A stretch of DNA of 36,680 bases from Acidobacteriota bacterium (GCA_016184115.1 JACPDH010000064.1:1-36680), one strand, 5' to 3'; shown: positions 17,132 through 26,351, counted from the first letter of the stretch. Numbers and translations are program-made. The notes: generated by a model from the letters alone, not told the origin.

Positions 17132-17141
17132 CGGTCGGACG

Positions 17142-17777
17142 ATGATTCGCCAGCTCGATCGAGTCGAAGCGCGCGTTCTCGGGTCGCTGCTTGAAAAGCA
17201 GCAGGCGACGCCCGAGAACTACCCGCTGACGATGAACGCGCTGCTTCTCGCCTGCAATCAGAAGACGAGCAGGGAGCCGGTCACCGACTACTCCGAGACC
17301 GACATCGAAGACGCGCTCGCGCGACTTCGGCAGGAGAAGCTCGTTTGGAAGGTGACGGGAGCGCGCGTCCCTCGCTGGGACCACAACTTCGAAGGTGTGC
17401 TCACTCTCAGCCGGGAGGCGAAGGCGATCTTCACGGTGCTGCTCCTGCGCGGCCCACAGACGCTCGCGGAGCTTCGGACACGCACTGAGCGGCTGCACGC
17501 GTTCGAGTCCCCCGACGAGATCGAAACGACGCTACGCGTTCTCGCGGGACGTGAGGAGCCGCTCGTCCGGCAACTCGAACGCATGCCAGGCCAGAAAGAA
17601 ACGCGGTGGGCTCACCTTCTCTGCGGCGAGCCGGAGATTCCAACATTCGACGAGGCTCCGGCGCGATCGCGCCAGCATGCGGGGTCAGGTCTCGAAGATC
17701 GGCTGGCCGCGCTCGAAGCGACGGTGGAGCGACTCGAGAGCGAGCTCCTCGAACTGAAACGCGTGCTGGGCGCGTGA
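17142..17777 (+). CDS. yceH: YceH family protein (DUF480/UPF0502)
   Basis: 211 residues. The N-terminus LDRVEARVLGSLLEKQQATPENYPLTMNALLLACNQKTSREPV is the family hallmark (EARVLG.L.EK..TTP..YPL..N.L..AC.QK..R.PV). Two winged-helix units follow (about 5-90 and 95-170): the second begins GVLTLSREAKAIFTVLLLRGPQT. A C-terminal coiled coil closes the protein (LEDRLAALEATVERLESELLELKRVL). No enzymatic role is known; the winged helices suggest nucleic-acid or protein binding. It is transcribed with the YceI gene and ends 10 bp from the convergent MFS gene. Confidence 0.95.
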   Translation: MIRQLDRVEARVLGSLLEKQQATPENYPLTMNALLLACNQKTSREPVTDYSETDIEDALARLRQEKLVWKVTGARVPRWDHNFEGVLTLSREAKAIFTVLLLRGPQTLAELRTRTERLHAFESPDEIETTLRVLAGREEPLVRQLERMPGQKETRWAHLLCGEPEIPTFDEAPARSRQHAGSGLEDRLAALEATVERLESELLELKRVLGA

Positions 17778-17787
17778 GCGTCGCCAC

Positions 17788-18957
17788 TCAGCCTTCGACA
17801 TCGTCCCAGAGCTTCGAGGTCATCTGGAACACGGCAATCGCGCCGAGGCTGAGCAATGCAGCGCCCAGGAACGCTGGCCGGTACCCGAAACGCTGAATGA
17901 CCGCGCCGGTCGCGGCGGAACCGACTCCGATGCCCGAGTCGAATGCCATGATCACGTTTCCGAAGGTCGCTCCGCGGCGTGACGGATCGGTCCGCCCCAT
18001 CACAAAACTCATGAAGGTCGGGAACGCGACGCCGAGCCCCGTACCGTACAGAGCTCCGGCCGCGATCATCCAGAGCTTCGTCTCGCCGAGTGCGAGGATC
18101 GCAATCGCCATCGCCATCACGATGATCGCCGGGTAAAGCATCGCCTTCGTCGTGAACTTGTCCGCGACGGGGCCGAAGAAGATGCGCGACACGAGAATCA
18201 TCAGCGCGAACACGGTGAAGAATAGCGACGGAGGGTCGATCTTCCTCTCGACCGAAAGGAGCGCTACGTAACTCGTCAACCCGCCGTAGCCGAATGACAC
18301 AGTCGTCAGCGACAGCGCCGTCAGGACGACTTTAGGAGCCACGATCTCGTTGATCCTCGGGAACCGCGCTCCCGGACGCGGCTCGTCGTGTGGAAGAACT
18401 GTCGCAATCGCCGCCATCACGACCGAGAGTCCCGCCATCACGAAGCACATGACGTTCCAGCCGATCTGATAGAGGCGCAGTCCGATGAGCGGCGCGACCG
18501 CGATGGCGACCGTACTCGCCATGCCCCAGTACGCGAGCCCTTCCGTGCGACGCGACGCTGGAATCAGATTCGTCATGATTCCGCCGCTCGCTGTGAGGAT
18601 TCCCGACCAGAGCACCCCATGAACGACGGCGACCGCGAGAAGGAGCGATCGCTCGGTGACCACTGCGTAAAGCAGCGAGAAGGCGACGAACGCGATCGAC
18701 GCGACGATCGCCAGGCGCCGGCGCCCCACGTGGTCCGCGATCGATCCGGTCAGCGGCGCGGAAAGGGCCGCCGCTGCCGTGTAGAGTCCGAGAAAGAGCC
18801 CCGCCTCTCCCTTACTCCCCCCAAGCGCAAGAATCCTGAATGGAACCGTCGGAAAGAGCTGAAATGCCGAAAGAAACGTCACGAAGCTCAGTGCCCACAG
18901 GTTGTAGAACGTACCTGTGAAGAGTCTCTCGCGGGGAGCGCCCGGCGCTTGCGTCAC
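17788..18957 (-). CDS. MFS transporter
   Basis: 389 residues, 12 hydrophobic segments. Motif A between helices 2 and 3 reads GSIADHVGRRRLAIV, with the second-half copy FGPVADKFTTKAML. GALYGTGLGVAFPTFMSFVMGRTDPSRRG is the helix 10-11 loop typical of drug/sugar MFS efflux proteins. The substrate cannot be assigned. The gene lies 33 bp after the VTT-domain gene on the same strand, so they may form an operon. Confidence 0.87.
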   Translation of the reverse strand: MTQAPGAPRERLFTGTFYNLWALSFVTFLSAFQLFPTVPFRILALGGSKGEAGLFLGLYTAAAALSAPLTGSIADHVGRRRLAIVASIAFVAFSLLYAVVTERSLLLAVAVVHGVLWSGILTASGGIMTNLIPASRRTEGLAYWGMASTVAIAVAPLIGLRLYQIGWNVMCFVMAGLSVVMAAIATVLPHDEPRPGARFPRINEIVAPKVVLTALSLTTVSFGYGGLTSYVALLSVERKIDPPSLFFTVFALMILVSRIFFGPVADKFTTKAMLYPAIIVMAMAIAILALGETKLWMIAAGALYGTGLGVAFPTFMSFVMGRTDPSRRGATFGNVIMAFDSGIGVGSAATGAVIQRFGYRPAFLGAALLSLGAIAVFQMTSKLWDDVEG

Positions 18958-18990
18958 CGGCGCATGATAAGGCAGGCGAACGCGGATTCA

Positions 18991-19707
18991 TCATCGGTCG
19001 GCCGGCGTGCCGTCGTTCCCTGCCGCGACCGCGCGTTTGTGCCTCCGATGCCACTCCGCGACCGCCCACGATGTCAGAGCGACGCCGGCGATGCCGACGG
19101 CGATGAGCGCCGGCCAATCGCGATGGATGAAACTGTTTCCAAGCGATACCGCACCCACGGCGAACGGCAGCTCCGCGAGCGCGAGCGCCGCCACGTAGAG
19201 CCAGAACGGATATCGGAGCAGCCCTAACAAGTAGCCCGGGATCTCGGACGGTAGCGCAAGCTGGAAAAGGAGAACGATCGGAAAGCGTGCCTGCTTCGAG
19301 AGGCGCCCTTCGTAGCGCCTCAACCGGTCGGGATCGACGAGCCACACGACGACGCGCCGTCCAAGGAAGCGGCCTATTGCATACGCGGTGACACCGCCGA
19401 GCAGCCAACCGACCCAGAGGAGCACGAACGTCAGCTTTGCACCCCACACGTAGACGCCAAACGGTACGAGCACCGCCGACGAGAGGAACGCCAACATTGC
19501 CGAGAGTGCCGAGAAGAGAATGAAGACGACCACACCCCATCCGGGGCGCCTTACGATGAGCGACTTCACGGCGGCGAGCACATCGTCGAGCTCTCCGAAG
19601 AGCGTCTCCGAGCGCGCCGCAACGACAGCAATGCCAATCAGAATCAGCACGACGAGGAGTCGTCGCCAGTTGTGGACCAGAATCAGAACCGCCCTGCGTC
19701 TTCGCAT
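18991..19707 (-). CDS. TVP38/TMEM64 (VTT domain) membrane protein
   Basis: 238 residues with about five to six hydrophobic segments. The VTT (SNARE-associated/DedA-like) pattern is visible: LSSAVLVPFGVYVWGAKLTFVLLWVGWLLGGVTAYAIGRFLGRRVV, with the G...AY.IGR..GR motif, and LALPSEIPGYLLGLLRYPFWLY, which holds the PSE.PGY re-entrant loop. Members of this superfamily have been linked to lipid flipping (for example undecaprenyl phosphate recycling by DedA and UptA types) and envelope homeostasis. The exact lipid here is unknown. First gene of a likely two-gene unit with the downstream MFS gene. Confidence 0.85.
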   Translation of the reverse strand: MRRRRAVLILVHNWRRLLVVLILIGIAVVAARSETLFGELDDVLAAVKSLIVRRPGWGVVVFILFSALSAMLAFLSSAVLVPFGVYVWGAKLTFVLLWVGWLLGGVTAYAIGRFLGRRVVVWLVDPDRLRRYEGRLSKQARFPIVLLFQLALPSEIPGYLLGLLRYPFWLYVAALALAELPFAVGAVSLGNSFIHRDWPALIAVGIAGVALTSWAVAEWHRRHKRAVAAGNDGTPADR

Positions 19708-19740
19708 TCGCCTTCACGCTCGTTTCGAGATGATCTCATT

Positions 19741-19790
19741 CTAGTGGCTTGTTATGGAGGAATTGGTACTGCCGTTGCGCGCGGCGCGCA
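19741..19790 (+). mobile_element. Single end of the same MITE-like element as at 26376-26655
   Basis: CTAGTGGCTTGTTATGG... AGGAATTGGTAC TGCCGTTGCG aligns with the left terminus at 26376, with only a few mismatches over the first 38 bases, and it also begins with CTAG. No matching right end is found downstream before the methyltransferase start, so this is a truncated or decayed copy. The right boundary given is approximate. It lies in the divergent region between the VTT gene (start 19707) and the methyltransferase gene (start 19850). Confidence 0.75.
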
Positions 19791-19849
19791 TCATCGCGCG
19801 AACGACGCGGAGCGCATGTCGCTCCGATTCTGTTGCTACAATCGCGCCG

Positions 19850-20599
19850 ATGCCTGATCGCGCTGGTCCGCTCGCGCCTCACCCCGATCTCACCGACTAC
19901 TACGCGCGCTCCGAAGAGCGTCCGAAGTTCGTTCGCGACATCTTCGACAATTGCGCGCCTTGGTACGAGTGGATGATCGCTGCGCCATCGCTCGGCAGCG
20001 GCAGCTGGTACCGCGCCGACGCGCTCAGACGCCATGGGTGGCGCGAAGGGCTTCGCCTTCTCGATCTCGCGACCGGCACCGGGGTCGTCGGCCGTGCAGC
20101 GCTTGCCACAACCCACGGACAAGGACGAGTGATCGGCGTCGATCCGAGCCTGGGTATGCTCCTCGAGGCGCGACAGGGACCGCTACGCGCTCGACTCGTC
20201 CAGGCAACAGGTACCAGACTCCCGTTCGCCGACGGATCGTTCGACATGATCAGCGTCGGCTTCGCGATGCGGCACTTCGGCGACCTCAATCTCGCATTTG
20301 GCGAGATGCGGCGGGTGCTCGCCCCTGAGGGAACGCTGCTCGTACTCGAGATCACCCCTCCCCGCTCGCGGATCGCGCGCGCGTTGCTCGGAGCCTACAT
20401 GGGCCGTCTCGTTCCCTTGATGGCGCGCCTCCGGACGGGCAGCGCCGAGGCCGAGAAGCTGATGCGCTACTACTGGGACACGACGATCCAGTGCGTGCCG
20501 CCGGAGACCATTCTCGCGGCCATGCGCGACGCCGGCCTCACCGCGCCCAGACGCGACGTACAGCTCGTCGTCTTCAGCGAGTACAACGCGCGGGCATGA
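19850..20599 (+). CDS. UbiE/MenG-like quinone-biosynthesis methyltransferase
   Basis: 249 residues from ATG at 19850; the frame runs upstream into the repeat end at 19741, but that part is not family-like. VRDIFDNCAPWYEWMIAAPSLGSGSWYRADAL corresponds to the UbiE/MenG opening (..LFD..A..YD..N...S.G....WR). Class I SAM-binding motifs: LDLATGTGVVG (motif I), VIGVDPSLGML (end of strand 2), and LPFADGSFDMISVGFAMRHF (UbiE signature 2 region). The end, YYWDTTIQCVPPETILAAMRDAGL, also fits. Probable role: C-methylation of a demethyl-quinone in menaquinone or ubiquinone synthesis; other small-molecule methylation is possible because LRHF/GF variations occur. Confidence 0.8.
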   Translation: MPDRAGPLAPHPDLTDYYARSEERPKFVRDIFDNCAPWYEWMIAAPSLGSGSWYRADALRRHGWREGLRLLDLATGTGVVGRAALATTHGQGRVIGVDPSLGMLLEARQGPLRARLVQATGTRLPFADGSFDMISVGFAMRHFGDLNLAFGEMRRVLAPEGTLLVLEITPPRSRIARALLGAYMGRLVPLMARLRTGSAEAEKLMRYYWDTTIQCVPPETILAAMRDAGLTAPRRDVQLVVFSEYNARA

Positions 20600-20711
20600 A
20601 ACCGTTCGCGCAAACGCTCATCGATCGCGGTTCATCGCTCAACGCGGTCGCGGCTCACCGGCACCGGCGTTGGAGCGGATCCGGCGGCACTGCCGGTCGG
20701 ACAGCGTAGAC

Positions 20712-21224
20712 CTACGATCCGCCTCGCGCGAACGACAGCTTCGACTTTCCGAGCTCGACCTGCGGCCCCAGCTCCCAGATGTTCCGGTAGCCGTAACTGT
20801 AGAGCGCGATGAACGTCGACAGATTCAACGACGCGCTCGCGATCTTCGCCGGAAACGGGCCTTCGGCATTGCTGAAGTTGTTATTGCAGTAGATGAGGAT
20901 CCGCGTCGATTTATCGGGAGCGAGAGTTTTGAGGCTCGCAACGGTGATGTCGGGAAAGCTCAGATTCACGGCCCCGGCCACATGGAGCTCGTCGTACTTT
21001 TCGCGGCTTCGCGCGTCGAGCACGATCGTTCCAGCTTCGCGGCTCATTGCGATGAACTCCTTCTCGGTTAGGCGCCGGTCGGCACGATACTCGGCCGCCT
21101 CCTCGGCGACCCGCAGGTAACCGTCCATGTCGATCGCCGGATTCGCGATCGACGTGCGGCGGTCGTCCGCCGACGACGCCGCGCTGATGGCAACGAGCAG
21201 CAGGAACGCCACGGCCTTCTTCAT
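20712..21224 (-). CDS. Exported rhodanese-domain protein
   Basis: 170 residues with a signal peptide (MKKAVAFLLLVAISAASSA). The rhodanese domain starts at about residue 50 (RLTEKEFIAM), with IVLDARSREKYDELHVAGAVNLSF (the usual D.R...E...GHI.GA.N), and the active loop ILIYCNNNFSNAEG with Cys113. The long CNNNF loop and end region LNLSTFIALYSYGYRNIWELG define a recognised periplasmic rhodanese-like group. It probably handles persulfide or thiol chemistry, or binds an anion, in the periplasm; its sulfur acceptor is unknown. It is divergent from the DUF5916 gene, with a 496-bp gap. Confidence 0.9.
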   Translation of the reverse strand: MKKAVAFLLLVAISAASSADDRRTSIANPAIDMDGYLRVAEEAAEYRADRRLTEKEFIAMSREAGTIVLDARSREKYDELHVAGAVNLSFPDITVASLKTLAPDKSTRILIYCNNNFSNAEGPFPAKIASASLNLSTFIALYSYGYRNIWELGPQVELGKSKLSFARGGS

Positions 21225-21720
21225 GCAGTCACCTCATCTCGCGCCGCGCCAGTTGGCCCCGAGATCCCGACATGGGAACGAAGGGGCCAAGGGCGTGCGC
21301 CTGCAAATGTGACGGCGGACGGGTCGCGGGGTTTCGCGCTACTCGAGGCTCGAGCGGGCGGTCGCAGCCCCACTCGATTCCCCGTCGCGACGTCTAGCGC
21401 CGATGTCCTGAACTTAACAGGAACAGGCTGAAGTTTGAACGATGAACGATGAAGTTTGAAGCCAGAAAAGGGTGCCGGGCGGGGGTTCAGGGTTCAACAT
21501 TCATCGTTCTACGTTCTAACTTCGAGTCTTTCGTCCCTTAGTGCCCCGTTCGCTAGATTCGGCTACACAGGCCGTGACGCCGCGAGGCAGCCGAGAGCGG
21601 CCTGGATGCGAGACGCGCGGCGAGTCGCCGTGACGAACGCGCAACAGCTCGTCACGCTCGAGTGCGATTCGAGACTGACCTCACTAGACTCTCCAAAGCG
21701 ATCGATCGGGGGAGCCCAGC
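21225..21720. other. 496-bp divergent intergenic region
   Basis: It contains locus C of the heptad arrays (21428-21533) and, near its right end, the Shine-Dalgarno GGGGGAG 6 bases before the DUF5916 start. The rest (21225-21427 and 21534-21707) shows no convincing gene, tRNA or clear promoter box on either strand. Confidence 0.6.
21428..21533. repeat. Inverted heptanucleotide arrays, locus C (TTGAACG / GTTCAAC)
   Basis: Left array 21428-21462: CTGAAGT, TTGAACG, ATGAACG, ATGAAGT, TTGAAGC. Right array 21485-21533: GTTCAGG, GTTCAAC, ATTCATC, GTTCTAC, GTTCTAA, CTTCGAG, TCTTTCG. The arms are reverse complements in sense (TTGAAC versus GTTCAA) and the spacer is 22 bp. This is the only locus in a gap between divergent genes. 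Confidence 0.85.
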
Positions 21721-23946
21721 ATGCCATCGAAGCTGACCGTATCCGCCGTCTGTCTGACGGCCTCGTTGCTTGCCGTTCCCACGAATGCCGAGCCAGGCGC
21801 GCCGCCCGTCGACGTCCGGCGCGCGACGGGCGAGATCCGCGTCGACGGAGAGCTCGACGACGCGGCTTGGAAGGACGCAACGCGCTTCGACTCGTGGTAC
21901 GAGACGAACCCGGGAGACAACCTCGAGCCGAGACAGAAGAACGTCGGTTGGATGGCGTACGACGACACCTATTTCTATGTCGCCCTCGAGTTCTTCGATC
22001 CGAACATCCGCGCGATTCGCGCTCCATACGCAGACCGCGACAGCGTCGGATCTCCCAACGATTACGGCGGCATCATTCTCAGCACGAGCGGCGACGGAAA
22101 AACCGCGATTCTCTTCCTCGCCAACCCGCGCGGCATCCAGTACGACGCGATCACCAGCGATACCTCGGGGGAGGACTCCGCTCCGGACTTCTTCTGGGAC
22201 TCTGCTGCACGCATCCATGCGGACCGTTGGACGCTCGAGATCCGAATTCCCTTTAGCTCGCTTCGCTATCCTGAAACGGCCGAGCAGAAGTGGACCGCGA
22301 TTCTCTACCGGAACTACCCACGCGACAGGCGCTATCAGTACTTCACTTCGAAACTGCCGCGCGACGTCTCCTGCTTCGTCTGCAGCTACCCGCCGCTCAC
22401 CGGTATCGAGAGCCTCCCTCGCGCCGGGGGCCTCGTCGCGGCACCATACATGACCGCGAGTCGGACGAGCCTCCCGGCGGACGGGCCCGGGTCGCCTCTC
22501 GAAAGTCAGGGCACCGATCTCGACGGCGGCCTCGATGCAAAATGGACTCCTAATGCCGATACGGCGATCGATGCGACGATCAATCCCGACTTTTCGCAAA
22601 TCGAGTCGGATGTCGGCGTCATCACGACGAACGAACGATTCGCCGTCTTCCTCCCCGAAAAGCGGCCGTTCTTCCTCGAAGGGAAAGACCTATTCGCGCT
22701 TCCTCTCGATGCCGTCTACACGCGGACGATGTTCGATCCGCGGTGGGGTCTTCGCGGCACGGGCAAGTCGGGCGATGCGAGCTACACCGCTCTCGTGGTC
22801 GACGACGAGGGAGGGGGGTTCGTCATCATGCCCGGCCCTAACAACTCGAGCATCGCGAAGGCGGACTTCGGTTCGACGAACGTGGTCGCGCGCGGGCGCT
22901 ACGACGTGGGAAATTCGTTCGGCAGCTTCCTCGTCACCGACCGCGAGATTGACGGCGGAGGATACAACCGTGTCGTCGGGCCCGACATGCAATGGCGGCC
23001 CAACGACCAGGACACGCTCTCCGCGCAGTTTCTTTACTCCGAGAGCGAGACGCCCGTGCGTCCCGACCTCGCGAACGAGTGGAACGGGCAGGAGCTGTCG
23101 GGACACGGCGCCAAACTGCAGTGGTCGCGCGGTACGCGTACGTACGACTTCGTTGCCGGCTACCTCGACATCGCCGACGAGTTTCGTGCCGATCTCGGAT
23201 TCATCCCGCAGGTCGGCATCCGCGAGGGTTACTTCGAGGGTGGGTGGACCTTTTATCCGAAGGGCTTCTTTTCGCGCGTCCGTACGTTCGTTTTCTCCGA
23301 TTACACCGGCGACCGCCACGGCAACGTCGTGTATCAGGAAGTCACGCCGGGAGTAGGCGTGGATGGGCGATTCAACTCCTTCATGCGCTTCTCGCTCGCT
23401 TCGGGGAAGGTCGAAGCGGGGAATGGGCCAATCGACAGGACCAGGCTCTTCTACACGATCCAGACGAACCCGGGACGCATCGTCAACCGGCTCGAGCTGA
23501 CAGGGTGGATAGGAGAGGAGATCGACTTCGCGAACTCCCGCCCGGGAGACGGTGCGCGTATCGCATTCAACGCCACGATCCGGCCCACCGATCACCTCGA
23601 GCTCGTCGCGAACACTGAGTGGCGCTGGCTTGACGTCGAAGACGGCAAGCGCCTGTTCGATGCGGAAGTCGAGCGGCTCAAGGTGACGTACACCTTCAAC
23701 TCCCGCTCGTATGTGAGGCTCATCGGCCAGCAGGTGCGCACCGATCGCGACCCGTCGCTCTATGATTTTTCGGTTCCCGCACACTCCGGAGCGCTCGATG
23801 TCTCGGCTCTCTTCGCCTACAAACTGAACTGGCAGACCGTCTTCTTTCTGGGCTACGGCGATGAAAAGGCGTTGACCGAGGCAGATGAATTCGAGCCGGC
23901 ATCACGCTCTGCGTTCCTCAAAGTCTCGTACGCGTTCCAGATGTAG
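21721..23946 (+). CDS. DUF5916 outer-membrane protein with N-terminal CBM9-like domain
   Basis: 741 residues. Signal peptide at residues 1-23 (LTASLLAVPTNA). A CBM9-like domain (about 35-190) begins VRRATGEIRVDGELDDAAWKDATRFDSWYETNPGD and includes WMAYDDTYFYVALEFFD. The DUF5916 part follows: DAKWTPNADTAIDATINPDFSQIESDVGVITTNERFAVFLPEKRPFFLEGKDLF. It ends in an outer-membrane beta-barrel region of alternating aromatic strands (RSAFLKVSYAFQM). Such proteins are common in Acidobacteriota and Bacteroidota and are thought to bind carbohydrate or peptide at the cell surface; no activity is established. The start is supported by GGGGGAG at 21708. Confidence 0.9.
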   Translation: MPSKLTVSAVCLTASLLAVPTNAEPGAPPVDVRRATGEIRVDGELDDAAWKDATRFDSWYETNPGDNLEPRQKNVGWMAYDDTYFYVALEFFDPNIRAIRAPYADRDSVGSPNDYGGIILSTSGDGKTAILFLANPRGIQYDAITSDTSGEDSAPDFFWDSAARIHADRWTLEIRIPFSSLRYPETAEQKWTAILYRNYPRDRRYQYFTSKLPRDVSCFVCSYPPLTGIESLPRAGGLVAAPYMTASRTSLPADGPGSPLESQGTDLDGGLDAKWTPNADTAIDATINPDFSQIESDVGVITTNERFAVFLPEKRPFFLEGKDLFALPLDAVYTRTMFDPRWGLRGTGKSGDASYTALVVDDEGGGFVIMPGPNNSSIAKADFGSTNVVARGRYDVGNSFGSFLVTDREIDGGGYNRVVGPDMQWRPNDQDTLSAQFLYSESETPVRPDLANEWNGQELSGHGAKLQWSRGTRTYDFVAGYLDIADEFRADLGFIPQVGIREGYFEGGWTFYPKGFFSRVRTFVFSDYTGDRHGNVVYQEVTPGVGVDGRFNSFMRFSLASGKVEAGNGPIDRTRLFYTIQTNPGRIVNRLELTGWIGEEIDFANSRPGDGARIAFNATIRPTDHLELVANTEWRWLDVEDGKRLFDAEVERLKVTYTFNSRSYVRLIGQQVRTDRDPSLYDFSVPAHSGALDVSALFAYKLNWQTVFFLGYGDEKALTEADEFEPASRSAFLKVSYAFQM

Positions 23947-24050
23947 GTAAACAGGTCGCGCGTCGCCTGCACCTGGAACTCTCCGTGGTCCATGGCTTAC
24001 GCGAGACGGCCGGAGGCTCCCGGGCCCCCAAGCAGCCTATACTTCTTGCC

Positions 24051-26237
24051 ATGCCTCGGAACGACGAGCCGACGCGCCGCCTAGGGCCGAACGAGACACA
24101 GGAGATCATCCCGCCGCACCTCGACCCGGTCGATCGGCTCGACCCTCTCGTCGGCGAGATGGTTGGCGGGCGCTATCAGCTCGTCGCTCCGCTGGGGCGC
24201 GGAGGTTTTGGTCACGTCTATCGTGCCCGCGATCAGAAGCTCGACCGGATCGTCGCCATCAAGCTGATGCATGACGCGGGAAGCGGGCCAGACCATGAAG
24301 CACGACAGCGCGTGTTGCGTGAGACGCGCGCGAACGCCCGCCTGCAGCATCCCCACATCGTGACGCTGCACGATGCGGGCGAGGATCCGCGCGGGCTTTA
24401 CCTCGTTCTCGAATACGTCGCAGGCACGTCGCTCGAGGAGGTGCTCGCCGCGGGCCCACTGCCTCCCGAGAGGGCCGCGGAGGTGTTGCGCGAGTGTGCT
24501 GAAGCACTCGCCGCCGCGCACTCACAAGGAATCGTCCATCGCGACATCAAGCCGGCGAACATTCTCATCGACGACAGTGGCCGCGTGAAGATTGCCGACT
24601 TCGGGATTGCCCGGCTCCTCGGCGAATCGCACACGACTGACCGCGGAACCATCGTTGGAACCCCGAACTACATGGCGCCCGAGCAAATCGACGGTCGAGG
24701 CGTAGGCCCGGCCGCCGACATCTTCGAGCTCGGCTGTGTGGCATACGAGATGATCTCCGGCCGCCCCCCGTTCCACGGAGGGACGCCATCCGAGGTCATC
24801 GGCCGCATCCTCCGAGGAGTTCCCGACCCGCTGCCGCCGCTCCAGGCATCGATGCAGCCGATGGTCGACCTCGTCACGCAGATGCTCCTGAAGAGCCCCG
24901 CGGACCGTCCGCTTCCGACTTCGATCATCGCGGCGATCGACGCCTGGCGGCACGGCCATAGAGACAGTCGTCTCCATGCGGCGCCGGTCGCATTCGACTG
25001 GCGAATTGCGCTCGGCGCCGTCGCGGTCGTGGCGCTCGTCGCCGCGATCTTCGCCGTCCGCTCATGGAAGCAGAGCGACGAGGAGATCGCGACCGGCCCG
25101 CCGCCGCGTCCAACGATCGTCGAGCTCGCGGCGCCGGAGCGCTCCGCGCCGTCGGAGTCGATCAAGGTGAGCGTCACATTCTCCAACCGCGACAACGTCT
25201 TCCGATTCCTCGATTTCCTCGGGCGCGACCGCCACGGGGTGACGCGACTCGATGACCTGACCCTGCAGATCGAGGGCAATGCGGAAGATGTCGCGAAACG
25301 CTCCGAACAGGCGAGGATCGTCGACTCGATGCCGGGACAACGGTTCGCCCTGGGTCACAACGTCTTCCGCGACGGGGTCGCCTCGGATCAAGCGGTAACG
25401 CTCGCGTTCGAGCGCATCACGGCGGATGAGCTCGTCGAAACCTTCGCCTGGTCGGGAGGCTGGCCCGTCGTCCAGCGTCACGACTTTGCCGCGCTCGCGG
25501 CGCGTCACGGACCGCTCCGGGTCGAGGCACGTGCGCAGCCGTGGGACCTCGTCGTTTCGAAGGTGCTCGACACCGTGGGCGCCGAGGCGGTTCGCTTCGA
25601 GTCGACGTGGCTCGTCGTGCCGAAGGGCGCGCCGGTGCGCGAGCCGCTTCGCCTGTTAGGCGTTTACCAGGACACCGTTCCGCTCGCCGTGCTCGAACGC
25701 AAGATCGAGGAGGGAGACGGTGCGGTCGTCCTTCATGACGAGCTCTCGCTACCGCAGGGGCTGATCATCGTTGCACCGTCACGCTCGATCGACTCGATCA
25801 AGAAGCGGTTCGCAGACGGCCAGCGCGATGACTGGCGCCTCGTGGAGCCCAATGTCTTCGCCGGAGAGCCGATGACGCTCCGCGTGCAGGGGGTAAGCTG
25901 CGCCGAGCTTGCCGCACTCGCGGGAGGATCGTGGAGCGGCTGCGGTCAGCAGCGAGTCACGGCAACGATCGCCGACGTGCCGAAGGACGAGGTGCTCGCA
26001 ATCGCCGGCACGGCAGGCGAGTCGCCGCAGCTCCAGCCGCCCCAGGTCGATTTCGTCGTTCGAGCCGTAAATCGGCCGGCATCCTTCTACGCTCCGCTTG
26101 CCGTGTTAGCTGGCGAGGAGGGCGCGCTCGTGCCCGACGACCGCGCTAGGCAGCTGACGATTCGGGGTGCGACCGACGTGGCGGCCTCGCTCCGTCGCGT
26201 CATCGCTGCGATCGACACGATGCTTGCGCCTCGATGA
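24051..26237 (+). CDS. Ser/Thr protein kinase (PknB-like) with extracytoplasmic secretin/STN-like domains
   Basis: 728 residues from ATG at 24051. Kinase domain 42-300: Gly loop LGRGGFGHVY (48-57), VAIK with Lys71, Glu91, HRD 163-165 with KPAN, DFG 183-185, and APE 209-211. All catalytic residues are present. One membrane helix spans 319-337. The outer part (about 360-728) has no PASTA repeats. Instead, 447-524 (VTLAFERITADELVETFAWSGGWPVV... LRVEARAQPWDLVVSKVLDTVGAEAVRF... LVVPKG) and 607-660 resemble STN/secretin N-domain units, and the end (RQLTIRGATDVAASLRRVIAAID) resembles a secretin N-domain strand-helix unit. It probably senses a periplasmic signal and phosphorylates cytoplasmic proteins. 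The porin gene follows after 114 bp on the same strand. Confidence 0.9.
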   Translation: MPRNDEPTRRLGPNETQEIIPPHLDPVDRLDPLVGEMVGGRYQLVAPLGRGGFGHVYRARDQKLDRIVAIKLMHDAGSGPDHEARQRVLRETRANARLQHPHIVTLHDAGEDPRGLYLVLEYVAGTSLEEVLAAGPLPPERAAEVLRECAEALAAAHSQGIVHRDIKPANILIDDSGRVKIADFGIARLLGESHTTDRGTIVGTPNYMAPEQIDGRGVGPAADIFELGCVAYEMISGRPPFHGGTPSEVIGRILRGVPDPLPPLQASMQPMVDLVTQMLLKSPADRPLPTSIIAAIDAWRHGHRDSRLHAAPVAFDWRIALGAVAVVALVAAIFAVRSWKQSDEEIATGPPPRPTIVELAAPERSAPSESIKVSVTFSNRDNVFRFLDFLGRDRHGVTRLDDLTLQIEGNAEDVAKRSEQARIVDSMPGQRFALGHNVFRDGVASDQAVTLAFERITADELVETFAWSGGWPVVQRHDFAALAARHGPLRVEARAQPWDLVVSKVLDTVGAEAVRFESTWLVVPKGAPVREPLRLLGVYQDTVPLAVLERKIEEGDGAVVLHDELSLPQGLIIVAPSRSIDSIKKRFADGQRDDWRLVEPNVFAGEPMTLRVQGVSCAELAALAGGSWSGCGQQRVTATIADVPKDEVLAIAGTAGESPQLQPPQVDFVVRAVNRPASFYAPLAVLAGEEGALVPDDRARQLTIRGATDVAASLRRVIAAIDTMLAPR

Positions 26238-26351
26238 ATTCCGGGCGCCCACTCGCGCCAGCTCGACCCTTCCGATAGGATGCGTCATTCGCAACGGGTC
26301 GCCTCACGCGACGACGCGTGGCGACTCACTTCGATCGATGGAGATCTCGTC

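Noticed and set aside
19754-19849. Upstream start for the methyltransferase inside the repeat end
   Set aside because: The added residues (MEELVLPLRAARII...) come from the repeat and do not match the UbiE family; ATG at 19850 is preferred.
22690-23784. Long minus-strand open frame inside the DUF5916 gene
   Set aside because: Antisense shadow of a well-supported outer-membrane protein gene.
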